Below, one piece after another: positions 1 through 13,073 of a DNA stretch of 64,000 nt. The stretch covers positions 9,488,501 to 9,552,500 of the forward strand of contig OY987273.1 in assembly GCA_963920665.1 (NCBI GenBank), read 5' to 3'. Position 1 is the stretch's first letter, and each line of letters opens with the position of its first letter. The notes below the pieces were generated by a model that ran no database searches, had not been told where the DNA came from, and saw only the letters and a list, made by a program, of their open reading frames with translations. A program made the position numbers and the translations under genes. Origin of the DNA: Straminergon stramineum (lineage: Eukaryota; Streptophyta; Bryopsida; Hypnales; Calliergonaceae).

Positions 1-888
1 AGGGACGTAAGATGCATGCATGAGATCCGCCGCATCTACTACAGTCAAGCATGCAAGAAAATTGGTGAGTGACGAGTTGGAGTCCTCCACTCTATCTTGC
101 ACATCAGACTCCAGGGTGTCCATTGATCGAAGAAGCATTGAGTAGAAGCTACCAAAGGAGGCCTCACTGTTAGCATTTATCTCTTGCAATGACAGATGCC
201 CTCCCGACAATCGAAAGTGCGAGTCGTCTACTGGCCAACTGCAAAGGTCTTTGTAGTCATTGCATTGTCTGATAATGGAAATGTGGTCTACTTCCCCACA
301 AGGCAAGTGCACCTCATTACCGTCGTCAAGCACGACAATGTACATGAGTTCGCATTTGTTGTTGTGCACATAGGAGTGGATGACGAGTCCTAGAAGCCAC
401 TCAGGCTCATCTACGATATCTTCATTTCGAACTTCTGCCATCAATAATGAAGAGGGGATACACACTGGGATTGGTATAGAAATTATTGTAGGGACATCCT
501 AAGCCAATGTTGGCTGCATTGTCCACAAGTCGCCTCGCCAAGGCATTATGTAAGTGTTGTCAAAGTCAAGCAAGGGGATAGTGCTAGCGGAGGCATCTAA
601 ATTCCCTATTGGTGCTGCGTGGGTAGCTACGGCAATGCCAACATGAGATAAGTGTTCTGGCGACAATAGTTGCTTTCCTTATTTGTTGTCCTTCTTGTTA
701 TGCAAGTTGGTCAGCATCTCATCCTTCCTTTTCTGATGTCTGTCACTATTGTCGCTTGAGAGCATGTGTGCGAAGTTTGTGAATGTAGGTGGAGGAAGTT
801 GTTGGGGCCGATATGGAGATAGCAACAAATTTTTGACTTCATCACATGGGTGCGTCTACTCTGCCATGTTGTCCTCGGAGCTTGTCAT
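1..888 (-). pseudogene. Unrecognised coding exon, stop-broken, runs off left edge
   Basis: Read on the minus strand, one frame continues from a Met codon at 888 to the window edge, interrupted only by TAG at 856-858, TAA at 679-681 and TAG at 499-501; the last 166 codons are open. The N-terminal part is polar with a basic patch (QKRKDEML). The middle carries a beta-rich, Tudor/SH3-like stretch (ELMYIVVLDDGNEVHLP), followed by an acidic, Ser-rich helical region. I do not recognise the family. The frame looks real because it keeps amino-acid-like composition across the stops, and two of the three stops are TAG, as in the other decayed transposon genes here. It is probably a transposon-borne gene whose 3' part lies outside the window. 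Tudor-like is only a resemblance. Confidence 0.4.
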
Positions 889-2790
889 ACAGGATTGAGC
901 CACCGTCACTTGGCGAGCACTCTTTGTATGAATTAAGAGAAGGCAACAAAGGTGCAAATCTAGCAAAGGCAAGGAGGTGATGACATGTCAAGCCAGAGGA
1001 AGACACACAACACGTGGTTCACATCATCATTGAAGCCATGTTGATGTCCTTTAGGTAATCTCTCTCTCCAACCAAGGATGCGAGCATAGTGATGACAAAA
1101 AAGAAAACATAGATTGCGTGGGCTATCTCTCCTCTTCACGCCTCGTTTCACTACTCTCCAAAGTAAGTGCCAACTATTGAGAAGTCCAAGTATCTCTCGG
1201 ATCTAAGCGTTAGTGGCACCGATTGATTTTGCCCATTGCTAGATAATTTCCCAAATATAAGGCAACCGACAAGGTTGTTGCAGACAAGGCGCAAGACAAC
1301 AGCTATGAAATGGTAGTTGCATACTCTAAAAATACAAAGCCAGGTATTCTATGGTGGTAATGTTGTTGATGTGTGGAAGCTGCAATCTTGTCGAACTTAG
1401 CTAATTGGATCGTTATCGTATACATGTGGCAAGACAACTATGACAAAACGATGGAGGTAGTAGTGCAGAACTAGAGTATCGTTGTAGTAAACCGTAATAG
1501 ACATCGGTTTAATGTGTGTGCATGCAATTTGTTTCATGACATCTCCTATGATTTTCAAAGGCTAACATGACTGGTAACACATTGTCATCATTGTCATTGC
1601 AGAAACTGCAGCTAAGCGATAGACGCTGTCTAAAGGTAGGCGGATCAACAAGCACATGCAAAAATACCATAAACTACGTCATTGCATTGGCTGTGCTCTT
1701 TGGAAATGTGCAAGCAACAATTATTGGAGGAAAGTGAATACAGGCAACCATGGTACAAGATCATTGCGTCAGTGTCTATGAAGAATGACATGAGTAACAT
1801 AATGTCATTTATACGCATGCGACTACTCACAATGCATGCAAGTATGTGTTCAAAATCATACTTGTAAGGCAATTGAGCTATACTTTGATGAAACTTCAAT
1901 GCTAGAGAACTACATAGATACGCCGAGGAACGATGAGAACTTCAGAATATTGTATAGTCAAGTGCATTCAGCAGTTATTATGGTATCTTTTTATGTAGCA
2001 TTCATGAGTGTTGAGCAAGTAGTACTTCTTGGACCTCATGAATGCATGTTCCGGCAATGTTGCAACTCTAGCACGTTGAAGCCAACTAGTTGTGGATGAG
2101 TGCCTCCCAAGATGTATTGGTGTTATTGTGAAATTAATATTCATGCATATGGGAAGCTGTAGAAGTGGTACTCCTTACAACCATTTTCCTTAGGAAAAGG
2201 AAGCATTGAATGTACAGTGTGGCACAATATAGTTTTCTTTAGAGTGTTGTCCAACGTACACCTATGCTTCACAATTTTTTTACAGTAGTTAATATTGCTT
2301 ATATAGAATAAAACTACAAAAATTTTAGAAGTTCCATGTCATTGCATTCAAGTAACAAGTACCATGCTAGAGTATGCAGAGTTTGAAGTGAATGTACTAT
2401 TTGTGGGAGATGACAAGTGGCACTCTAAAAAACTAGACCCCTAGCATTGTACAACATAGACAATAAAAGCTCAGTACCTAAGGGTGACGCCATCTATTTC
2501 AATGGTGGGGCTTTTCTTATCATGAAATTTACTTCTCTAAAAATTTTCGCACCTTGCTTGCATTCATCACTGGGCAAACGAAAATTTCTTGTTTTCTAGA
2601 CACCTCTCATTGTTTGCATTTATCCAAAAATATTAGGAATGTATAAGGCCATCGCCCATTGTGTTTCTAGTACATAACAATAGCATTGGCCTCTAGTAAA
2701 AAGGATGGATGAAAAACAATTCATGCTTGTGAGTAACAAAAGTTCTCCTCTATGCATCATCCAAAAAATGGACGCTTGCGCGTTTAGGGG
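889..2790. other. No gene recognised
   Basis: Only short open frames of fewer than 90 codons on either strand, none with a recognisable motif. Bases 2768-2790 end in GCGTTTAGGGG abutting TTAA, which looks like the right end of another TTAA-flanked element; I could not find its left end. Confidence 0.4.
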
Positions 2791-3081
2791 TTAACCCCTA
2801 AATGCCCAAGGTCTATTTGGAGCTCCTTCAAATTTGCTCTAAATTGAACAAAAAGTCAACATTTTCACAAGTTGTACCAATTTCTTTTGAATTGTAACTG
2901 TACAAAGTCAAACTAGACATGTTAGAGATCACATAGGAAAAAAAACATAACAATATCACTTATAGATTGAAAGATTATAATGTTTGATCATGAGGGTGTA
3001 AAAACTATGAAACATTTTCGACTCACTTTTTGCATGTCAACTCTAAAAAGTTAGTCACCAAAAAAATATGAGGTTATAGGG
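2791..3081 (+). mobile_element. Left half of a split TTAA-flanked non-autonomous element
   Basis: After TTAA (2791-2794) comes CCCCTAAATGCCCAAGG, and the sequence follows the left half of the intact copy at 52324-52960. It stops exactly at TTATAGGG (3074-3081). The right half resumes at 22521 with the same TTATAGGG, so this copy was split by the 19.4-kb insertion at 3082-22520. Confidence 0.75.
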
Positions 3082-3290
3082 CCAACAATGCTAGCGTGTG
3101 AGCTTGGAGCCGTGAGCCTGTGAGCCTAGAGCCCACAAAACCTTTTTTTTTTTCATTTTTGCTATCTATTTTTTTTTTCATTTTTTTCTAGAGACAGAGG
3201 AAAACTTCCTATTTGTAGTAAGTATTATGACCTGTGACCATATCCCCTAAAACCGTGGATTGTGGAATGAATCATTTTTTATTCTTCTAA
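3082..3290 (+). repeat. Left terminus of the 19.4-kb element, GTGAGC-rich
   Basis: The terminal repeat is followed by several copies of GTGAGC(C/T) within about 50 bases, then a T-rich stretch and a segment (TAGTAAGT...GACC.) also found behind the second left end near 33226. Such subterminal arrays are typical transposase-binding sites; that role is inferred here. Confidence 0.6.
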
Positions 3291-3769
3291 AACACCTTAT
3301 TACTACAAGAAAAGACCTTCGAATTTTGTTGAAGAATTTCACCACTTACTTCAATGATTAAAATAAAAAATATGCAAGACGGTGTAAGTGTTATAGGTAA
3401 ATGTCATTTAGGCAGAACTAACTTGTGTTGTTTTGACTACCTATTCATAATACATAGGGTTTAGGGTTTTGCATATTTTATACTGATTGGGATTTTTTAC
3501 GTATTCCTGTATAAGTGCACATGGGTTAAATGAATAGATAATCTTAAGGTTTATGTGAGATGACGACCACAAGCCATACCGGATTTGGGGTAGACATTAT
3601 ACCCTAATCTTAAGGATTTTTACTTCATCTAAGTTCGAATTATAAAATTAATTTTTTCTGATGATTGAAATTAACTACCAAATATTGACATCTTGAAAAG
3701 AAATTGTAATACGTGGCCCCCCAAAAATGGTAGTTTAGGGTAAAAAAATAGAGAAGCCAAAAAAATAGG

Positions 3770-3905
3770 AAAAGGAAAAAAAAATGGGGAAGAAAACAAA
3801 TGGGGAAAGGAATAAAATGGGGAAAGAAAACAAATGGGGAAAGGAAAAAAATGGGGAAAGGAAAAAAATGGGGAAAGAAAACAAATAGGGAAAGGAAAAA
3901 AATAC
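3770..3905 (+). repeat. Purine-rich minisatellite
   Basis: About seven imperfect units of 16-20 bases built on ATGGGGAAAGGAAAAAA, alternating with ATGGGGAAAGAAAACAA. The Phe/Pro-rich open frame on the other strand is a by-product of this composition. Confidence 0.8.
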
Positions 3906-4100
3906 GGAAAAAAATCAATTACGGTTTAGGATTATAGTCATTTATATGAGCTTACTTCAAAACAATTGATCAATGAGACATACTTCTATATTTCATGAAT
4001 GCATAAACATTTTCAATTCCATAAGCTTCAAATCCATTCAATTGTAATATATGTAAATGAATACAATACGAGTGAGGTACATGGAAATATGTAACTATGC

Positions 4101-7100
4101 CTATTCTGAAACTGTGATAATTCCTGCTCGAACTGAAAGTAGCTTCAACTCATTGAAGCTACAACTCATTGAAGCTACAACTCAGTGCATGAATGAATTT
4201 GTCATCATGAATGTCCATCTTGCATAAATACCGATATAGGTAGTACAAGCGTTTGCAATTCACATACTTCTAGCGACCTCCAATAGTAGAAATAGCTATA
4301 TTCACAAAATTTGAGCAAGTGCACGTTGGAAATATACCCAGTGTAATTTGGTACACATTTTTGTTATTAGTTGCCCAAGTCTCCAATGACACTATTACAC
4401 CTAGGCTTGGAAATGGAAGCAATGTCACTCCTAAAATTTGTCCCCTAACATTGCTTGCACTCTCCCACTTGTTCCAATGTTCTATAGTTGGTGCATTTGC
4501 ATTTTGCCATATAGTTCGGTTGTTCCTAACTGTTGGATACACATCTGCATTATATGGCGGCAATTGATCATAGAGGATGCTCTCAAATATGTTAGACATG
4601 TGGAAAAGTCATTGTGGTGACAATATAGGGCAATCTTAAAGCTAAAAGCCAGCATGTTGTAGCAATAGCGTTTCCTCTCGATTAAGGGTGGTTCCAATCA
4701 AAACATGCCAAACTTTTGGCACCTGCAGCTAATCAATGATCCACTTTTGCTTTATCCCTTTCACACATCACTCAATGTCATCCCAACAAAACCAAAAATC
4801 AACCACAACCTCTTTCTTTGTCCCATAATCTTCCTTTCTACCACGATAGGTAGAGGCTGGATTTCCCTTCTGTCCCCTTGCAATTCTAGCAATGCACTTG
4901 ATATTCAACCCCTGTTGCTGAGCTTGGCATTTTGCATTGGATTTGTGGCTAATCCTCGCAATATGCCACTTTGACATGTCGCAGTCACTTTCAAATGCCA
5001 CTGTTACATATTGGGATGGTTACACTTGAGGTTGTTTTTCGTTGCCCGCAAAAGACTCCTTAGAAGTTGTAATGGACCTTGTTCAAACACGCGGTTGAGA
5101 AAAATTGATTTTGTCCAGTCTATGAGAGTCTCCTACATCACCAATGGGTACATCCAACTTCCTCTTCGTGCCTCCAAAAATTTCTTCTCCTTCTAGATGT
5201 GGTACTCGAGTTCCAACTCCCTCAGCTCTAGGCAATGTGTTTAGAGCTTCAGCCATTTTTTTCAGATCTCTACTTCGTCTTGCAACTCTCAACTTCAACT
5301 CTCCTTTTGATGGAGCAGATCCAGATGAATGGCCTTTCAAGTATGCACAATAATTTGCCATTTACATCCATGCACAAATATTGTCATCGCAAGTGGCATC
5401 AAGTAAATTGTTCCCACAATTTCCGGACATTTGCAACCACTTATTATGAATTGTTTCTGATAAATTGCAAGAAGGCATGTCCGCAAACTCCTCCAAACTC
5501 AAATCCTACAAATCCATCCACAAAATACTTCAGTTACCACTTTAAATCTTATATGTTAAGCCAAAGTCATTTCAAAATTGGAATGACTATATGTAGGGGT
5601 AATATACCTAAGCTAAAAGCATTTGAAGACTCATAAATATGAAAATATACTACTCGGCTACTCCTCTCCAAAGCAATACTATAACAATTGGGTACTTTGT
5701 GGGTAATGGCCCAGACGTACATATCAGAATTGTCCCCGGAACTTGCATTTGGAGGAGGGAGGACCTACAAATGAGGGTACTATGAGCCACCACTAAAACA
5801 TTAGTCGGATCCAACTAATGCTTTGGTAGTGACTTAAGGTACCCCCTTTTTCAATACCACAGAAAATATCCTAGATGAATTTGAAGGAGCCTATATGAAG
5901 GCAATGGTATTCATAAATCTAGTAAGAAACAAAATTACATACTCAAGTGTAACCAGAAGTCTACAATATTTCTCTAAGCAAAGCATTTTTTTAAGATAAA
6001 GACAATTTCAGTAAAGAAAAAAATTCGTATTCAATTACCATCTCCATGAAGCCTCCCCATTGCTTGTACCGAAAATGCCAAAATGCAAGCCAATGCTCTA
6101 AGTGATGAAGTCCTTCTTCACTAGCAGCTCCAGATCAGAACCACCATGACCGAATTGCAAGGTATCGTGTCTCTGCCTCCTCCGTTGTCTTCGAATCTTT
6201 GTATTGCTTGCACAATGTATTGTGTTGTTGTTGGAATGCTTCTTTGATGTGCTTTTGTGTGTGCTTTTGAAGAGAAGTAGTCCAATGTAATAAGCAGGTT
6301 CCTTCTCAATTTTGCATTTTTTTCATTGGTTGAACCACTACCATAGACAATACGGACAGCATTCCAATTGTCCATGGCATTGTCTACAATGAAACCCTTG
6401 AAATTTGGGTGATCTACCCCATGTCGTGACATCACAACATTCAAGCACCTCCAAAATTGAATTTAAATCTCTGTGTCTTCTAATTGCATATCACATGTTG
6501 AAATGGTCATCACCTTCTTGTACTGAGAATCATACACGTGGCAAGCCATTGTGGTCCACTCCTTCACGCACTTTACGTGGTCGAACATCATCCACGCATT
6601 TTGCAGATTACCTCCAAGTTGCATGCGTCTAACCAAGTCCACTCCACTTCTAGGACCTTCTGTGAGCATCTTGAAAATGTACACCTTCTCTTTGCCTTGT
6701 CCAGGGAAGACACTATCATGTATATATATTCAAACCTTGACTCTTTCTTCATGGTCATAATGTTGTTGATGATACCTCCACGGTTATTTGAGTGGAAAAA
6801 AGAGATCATGTTCTGTATATTTGGATTGCTCAAATATTGTAAGGGATCTATAACCTCCTCTAGCTTGTCTCCTTTCAACATCACCTTCTCTCCTTCTTCA
6901 TTGTGGAATAGATAGTTGGTTAGAAAATCTTTGCTCATGGAAAGAGCAATTGCAGAGTTGGTGGCTGTTGGTATTTTTTCCACTTGCTCCGCAATGAGTC
7001 TACAAATTTCTTCTGTAGAATCTCTATACATGCCTTTAGCAACAGGGTGAGTATGATCTCCAAAGTGAATTGCAACTCTCCTCATTTTCGGATTATTACT

Positions 7101-8199
7101 ATAGGAGTAATATATCCTGCAATTGCATGTACTATGGCATGAAGGAGTCTTTTTGCAGACCTTGCAAACTAGAGTTGAGTCTTTAGAAGTGCTATCCCCT
7201 ACTACAAAAAGGAAATTTTGTATAACCAATCCACTCTGTTTCATTGCATTTGGAAGCCTTCTTCAAAAAATCACACTTTGGATTTTCACAAGCAAGATGA
7301 CTAGCACAATACGACTTATGGAACTTCAAGTTGTCACAATTGTGAATGTTTGTCGTCACCAACTTACACCAAGGATGATCGTCATACCGCTTGTCCATTC
7401 CCTCCAAATTCCTAGCTGTTGATGATGATGATAGTTGACATGGAGGCAACTCAAATATCACATCTTTATTGAAAACAGGTGGAAGATACTGCACTTGATA
7501 ATGCTTCACAGCCTTTAGATCCATAGTAGCCAACTTGTTCCTAGAACGAGTCATACTACCTAGTCTCCTCAAACACTCCATTATACTATCTCCATCAACT
7601 GGATGTGTAGGCAAGAGAGGTTGAGAGTGTAGAGATTGCGTAGGACTATACGATGGAGTGCCAGATACTAAATTCACAATAGCCTTTTCATCCAATGCAG
7701 TTTGCATCAAATATTGTCACTTTTGAATTGTCAATTTAGGGGACTCTCCCTCCGATTTGCTAGACAACTCTATGATAGGATCTAATTTCTCAATCTTCAC
7801 TACTTGCAAAATTGAGTGTGATAGATGGACAGGGGAAACCTCATGACATGGACTTGGAAAAACTATATGTGTCATGTATGGCATCTCAACTGTCGAAGTA
7901 TCTGATTGTCAATTTAGAATCATTGTTGACGCAATTAGCATAGATAAAGGAAGTCCATACGCTCTATAGTTTCCGGAGGATAGGTAGCAACAATGCCCTT
8001 CTTCCTCCACAGACTTCACGACAGAAATAGATTGTTGTAAGTCACCTAATTTTGACTTCCTCTCTTCTTCAACATAGATAGAAGACTCTACAAATTTAAA
8101 ACGGACATGAAGTAGGTGACTCAATACTTTAGCTTGTCCTTCGTCGTCTATCGGAAATACAAGCGGAACCTCATATCCATCTACTCGAATAGAAGCCAT
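4101..8199 (-). pseudogene. MULE (Mutator-like) transposase, decayed
   Basis: The start is the Met at 8199 (MASIRVDGYEVPL); the last codon before TAG is at 4104. In order: an N-terminal region with a Cys/His-rich segment (CENPKCDF), a zinc-finger-like DNA-binding block (CKVCKKTPSCHSTCNCRIYY, near 7100), the transposase core with a likely first catalytic Asp in MMFDHVKCVKEWTTMACHVY (near 6580) and a second in FKGFIVDNAMDNWNAVRI (near 6380), and a C-terminal SWIM zinc finger (CTCSNF...NCKR, near 4310-4250). The SWIM His is Arg here but is kept in the copy at 34131. The frame is broken by stops and frameshifts (for example TAG between GGR and KYV in the SWIM domain) and by a hairpin repeat at 5752-5860. 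The third catalytic acid was not located. MULE transposases cut and paste DNA; this one would have mobilised the surrounding 19.4-kb element. Not functional as it stands. Confidence 0.75.
5752..5860. repeat. ~105-bp hairpin repeat, copy 1 (diverged)
   Basis: Ends GGGTAC and GGTACCCCC are inverted around a core AGTCGGATCCAACT. It belongs to the family at 11690, 12167, 12622, 12976 and 20147. It sits between the catalytic core and the SWIM end of the transposase gene, so it is an insertion or lies in an intron. Confidence 0.5.
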
Positions 8200-11100
8200 G
8201 TTCAAAATACACCCTAAAGACTAAAACAAACAAATGGAAGTGGGTATTGAGTGCGTAGTGAAGACAAAGTGAACTCCTTGAAGTACTATAGCATTTTGGT
8301 TCCTCTACCATGAACAATTAACAGAGGAACATAGCAATTTGAAATTTGGAGGTTCTTCTTTTATTGTGCATAAAAGGAATTTACTCCAAGCTGCCTGCCC
8401 TAGCTTTTATTATGGCCTTCTTTTAGATCATATGTAAATGCTCGTGATGGCAATGTCAGTGATTATATTATTCATAAATATTAGCTTCATCTAGAAAATA
8501 TCAAACCAAATGGATACTTCACTTTGATATGGCAATAAAGGAAAGGTGACAGCCGAATCAATATGTAGTTTATAGATAGCATTAGAATAACTCCAAGCGG
8601 CTCCTTTAAGACAATGTCATTTGTAGTAGTCATTAATTCTTAACTGTCTAATACTTGAGCAACCTAGTTTTCAATGCTAGTGATATATCTTAAATATGGA
8701 CGGCATATGAAAGGTGTTTGTCAGCTATCTTAGTCATAAATTGCTAGAAGCAATGTTAGTTGCCAACCTAATCTTTAATGTCACTTTCTAGGCCGCCAAA
8801 AGAGTTCATTCGGGCATACAAGTAGAGGACACTTTGTTGTATAGATGTCTTTCCAATGTTATCTCTGGAAGTCCTCATTTGCTTTAGAGAGTGCTACATT
8901 AGATGCATTGCCCCATCCCTTCATGCTCTTAGAGAACTATAGCACTTCATTTGGTGTTCCAAAGCATACATAGAAACGAAAGAAGAGTAGGTCCTTGTAT
9001 TTTTCTTCTTGTATGGAACTTTGCAGAGTGAGGATGAATCGAGGAAAGAAAGTTGCTTCTAAAAGAGGTTTGCTAACAACAAGTGAGCTTCGGAAATCCC
9101 TTCAATATTTAGGAGCTTGTAGTGGAGGCGAGGAGGATGTTGCAAGACACTCCATGAATGTTGTAATAGAGGTGTCAAAAGATACAATCCCCGGAAGAGG
9201 CCAAGAGAGAGAGGATACCTTTGACACTGTAAGCATCTATAGATGACTATGTTCTTGCTTGAAGCTTTCTCCATTCTCCCTAGCATTTATAGAAGCAACG
9301 CATTGATTTATATCTTCTTCTTTTCTATTGCAAACACATTTCTATGCATGTCATAGGTATATTTCAAGGAATGTAATGTGGTGTCTAGTGAATGCTCATC
9401 AGATATTCTTGATATTCTAATAGGGTAGGATCATGAATTACCATTTCTAAGAGAGATTTTGATATATTTAATCTTTAGTAAAAAAGCAAGGGAATAAATG
9501 TTTTCTACAATGACCCAACTCCATTCAATGAACACTACAAATTTCTAGAGAATATATATGCAGTTGTACAATTATTGACAGATGAATGAATGAAGTGATA
9601 GAAAAAATTTCTATCATATATTGCAAGAAGGCTTTGTATGAAATTAGTTTCCTCGTATCTCCTCAAATATTTCAAGACCCTAAATTCTTAGATACGTATG
9701 ATTAGAAATAGTGTTACATCCATAGAATATTTGAGATTTGATTAATAATTCATGAATGCTAGAAAATTTAAATAACTAGTACTGTTTAGGTCTAAATCTA
9801 TCCTACATAATTTTGAAGAAAAGATCACATTGTTACTATTTTAAGAAAATATCTCTTAGGCGTGCAAGAGTAGTATTCCAAAATAATTAAATTAGTGTTC
9901 ACCTTGAATTACACAAAGAGAGAGACTCAAAGATATTGTTAAGTAATGGAACATATCGAATCTTCAAGAGTCTAACTTTGAACTGGTATAGAAGATATAC
10001 TTCAAACAACTTTGAGAATAATTTAGTGGACTAAAACATAGATCATGAAATCAATATTCTTTCAATAAAGCATTTAAAAATTCAAAATAATGAAGAAGTT
10101 GGTAATGAAGTAGGTGACAATTGATATTCAAGTGTGGATGTCACTCTAATTCAAGGAGCAATAAATTCTCCCTAGTACAGCATGCATCTATTGTGTGAAA
10201 GACATAATCGTCTCAAGTGCTAAAAGTGGATAAGAAGTTGAAAAGTTATATTATATTGAGCGCACTCAAAATTGAAGAATCAATGGTATTTTCAATTTTT
10301 TCTGTATGGTTATTATCCAACATTAACATTCCTTTTCAATGTACATTAAAGAAACCATGGTTGATAATTAGAAATAATAATTATCATACTAGCTTTATAT
10401 AATATTCATCTATTCTTCTATCAATTGGATTCCAATTGTGGATTAGGTAGCTCGAATGCTAAATTTAGCTTCCAGAGTCCAAAAACTAGAATGCAGTTTG
10501 AAGCACTTGATATTGAAAATCTAAATTTGATAAAGAATCAATTAAGGGACAACTAGAAAATAATATCCTAGGCTACAAGCTAAAAGAGAGATCAATTACC
10601 CACAGAGCTAACATCCTCCTACTAATTTTGGGAACATAGATAATTATTCTAGATTGTGACCTTTCTTCATTCGCCGATCAAATTCAGCTATGGCCAAGCT
10701 TGGGTCTTACATTCTCGAGGATCCTAGATCTTGGAGCTCACATTCTCCTTGATCTACTAAATTTCCAAAATCATGGTAGACTTGACTTTAATATAGAATG
10801 TGCTATTGTTCAAAAACATTTGGACTGGATGCATGGCAATTTCATGAACTCCATTGTCGTAAACTAAATTTAGCAGATGAATAGAAGCTTTCTAATAAGG
10901 AAGATCATTGAACCTTCATGTTGTTTTAATCTTGTTGCTGGAGTCCCGTCCTTTTGCCCAACAGATCAAAGTAGTTGGTGGAAGCAGGATAAAAGTGATC
11001 CTTGTAATCTCGGATCTTTAAGCTCCACCGAGGAGCTGCGGAATTCTCGGGTGGCTCCAGGAAGACAATAACTTTGATTCTCCATTGTATCGCTTCTCAC

Positions 11101-11689
11101 TAACTCTCTTCCAGCCCTTCAGATTAGCAGCAAACACTTGACCTTTCTTTGTTTTATACTTGATCACAGCTTCTTGAAAGTGGCTAGTGTGAGGACCCAT
11201 CAATTGTGATGAGGAACAATCGAAGTCACTGACCTGTGGAAACTAGAAGCGTAGGCAACACTAAAGGCATAAGCAGCATTAGAAGCGTAGGTGGCAAAGA
11301 GACAATCGAGAATCCTCCTCCGTCAAAGCAAATCGTGGTCAATACGTGCTATTGTTTTAAAACATCCCTACCTTTTGTACTGTCATTTTACCTTGTTCAA
11401 TCTTGATCATCTCGTCGTTGTGAGCGCATTGGAAGATTAGAAGTCTGTAGTCAGAATTTGAAGTGTAAATGTTCATTGGCATACGGGTAGGAATTTTCAA
11501 ATGGACGCTGTAGCTTCTCAGTTGTTTAGATGTCCTCTTTTTGACTTGCCTATGGAATTCTCTCTATGTTTAGGTTTAGGGTTTTATAGTTAGACCTTGA
11601 CATCTCAGTCCTCCATTTCCCATAATATTCAAGGAAGTTGGGTGACGGATTTGTGAACTTAATAAGGAGAGATCAAAAACATTCCTCAA
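8200..11689. other. No gene recognised
   Basis: AT-rich sequence upstream of the transposase. It may hold its promoter but shows no motif I can defend. A short plus frame at 8995-9246 and short frames on both strands at 10877-11203 match nothing I know. Confidence 0.4.
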
Positions 11690-11787
11690 GGGATAAAAAT
11701 TGGGGGTACTTGGAGGAACCCGCAAATCCTTAGTCGGCCCTGACTAAAGATTTGGAGGTACATCCAGGTACCCCAAATTTCCGTCCC
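11690..11787. repeat. Hairpin repeat, copy 2
   Basis: GGGATAAAAATTGGGGGTAC at the left pairs with GGTACCCCAAATTTCCGTCC at the right; core AGTCGGCCCTGACTAAAG. Confidence 0.75.
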
Positions 11788-12166
11788 ATGATTAAAACTC
11801 CTACAAAATTTGATCCAAGATTTTGGAGCTTGCCTCAATTTGGATTATCAATGTCCAATCTGGAACCACCAAGCTTGGTTAGACCAATACGCTCAGAAAT
11901 CATAGTTTGTAGTAATATAATAATTTTGAGAATCTAATAAATTAACTTGTGAAGGGGAGACATGTTGAAAGTGGCAGTACAGCTCCCTTGTCGATTCCAG
12001 ATCTACTTTGTCAATTTCGATGTTCTTTTTTTTCGAAATGATTTAAATCATGTTGTGCAGCTATAGTTTAGTTCGTCAACCTGTTTCTTTACCATCTTGG
12101 CAAATATTCCAGAAAATTGGGCAATGGTCTCAAGAGCACAATCAAAATAGCTCGAAATATTCTTGA

Positions 12167-12266
12167 GGGGACGGAAATTTGGGGTACCTGGAGGTTCCCG
12201 CAGACCCTAAGTTGGCCCCAACTAAAGATTTGGGTGTATCTCTTGGTACCTCTAATTTCTGTCCCC
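12167..12266. repeat. Hairpin repeat, copy 3
   Basis: GGGGACGGAAATTTGGGGTA at the left pairs with GGTACCTCTAATTTCTGTCC at the right; core AGTTGGCCCCAACTAAAG, itself a dyad. Confidence 0.75.
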
Positions 12267-12621
12267 TGTTAAAATCTCCTACAAAATTTGATTCCCAATT
12301 TTGGAGCTTGCCTCAGTTTGGATTGTTGATGACCAATCTGGGACCACCGAGTGTGGTCAGATCATTATGCTCAGAAATCATAGTTTGTAGTAATATAATA
12401 ATTTTGAGAATCTAATACATTAACTTGTGAAGGGGAGACATGTCAAGAGTGGCAGTACAGCTCCCTCTTTGATTGCAGATTTGCTAAGTCAATTTTGACG
12501 TTCTTTTTTTCTTTTGCAAATTTTTAAAATCTACTCATGCAGCTATAGTTTAGTTCTTCAACCTATTTCTCTTGGGCACTAGTTTCATGATCAAAATCAT
12601 AACAACTTGAAATATTCCTAA

Positions 12622-12720
12622 GGGGATGGAAATTTGGGGTACCTCGAGGTTCCCAAAGATCCTTCGTCGGCCCTGACTGAAGATCTGGAAGTACCTTTGG
12701 GTACCCCAAATTTTCATCCC
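12622..12720. repeat. Hairpin repeat, copy 4
   Basis: GGGGATGGAAATTTGGGGTA at the left pairs with GTACCCCAAATTTTCATCCC at the right; core CGTCGGCCCTGACTGAAG. Confidence 0.75.
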
Positions 12721-12975
12721 ATCATTGGAATTCCTATGAATGTGACGAGCGACTTTGGATCCTGCTTCAGTTCGCAATTTCGATGCTCATGTTCTGCTAA
12801 ATTGAATAGTATAGAATCAGTACTTCATCCACAACTCGGTGAGTAGAACTTGTGATTGGCTAATCGGTGAGATGGAAGTAGAAAGACCTTCATGCATGAT
12901 TATTATTTTGTTTTGGGGGGCTAAAATAGAAATATACAAAGCTTAATCAATATCCCTCTTTCTAGTCATGCTAGA

Positions 12976-13073
12976 GGGATGAAAAAAGGGGGTACCTTGA
13001 GGAGTCCCTACATCGTAAGTCGGACCCGATTGAAGATGTAGGGATACCTCGAGTTACCCCCTTTTTTCGTCCC
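12976..13073. repeat. Hairpin repeat, copy 5
   Basis: GGGATGAAAAAAGGGGGTAC at the left pairs with TTACCCCCTTTTTTCGTCCC at the right; core AGTCGGACCCGATTGAAG. CTAG lies just outside on both sides. This copy is outside the tandem array, so the hairpin is a separate dispersed unit. Confidence 0.75.

Larger units (their letters stand above)
11690..12850. repeat. Tandem array, about 2.5 units of 450-480 bp, each with a hairpin repeat
   Basis: The hairpin repeats start at 11690, 12167 and 12622. Between the first two, the same downstream sequence recurs (TCAGAAATCATAGTTTGTAG at about 11891 and 12371; GTGAAGGGGAGACATGT at about 11950 and 12430). The third unit keeps the hairpin but diverges afterwards. 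Similar short open frames at 11752 and 12179 are products of the duplication, not genes. Confidence 0.8.

Noticed and set aside
3440..3480. Telomere-like GGGTTTAGGGTTTT, also near 52300 and 57010
   Set aside because: Only one or two repeats each, no array; ordinary AT-rich plant sequence.
3640..3918. 92-codon minus frame rich in Phe and Pro
   Set aside because: It is the complement of the purine-rich minisatellite at 3770-3905.
11752..12415. Two similar 60-78-codon open frames that could pass as paralogous genes
   Set aside because: They are the two units of a non-coding tandem repeat, and the similarity extends equally outside the frames.
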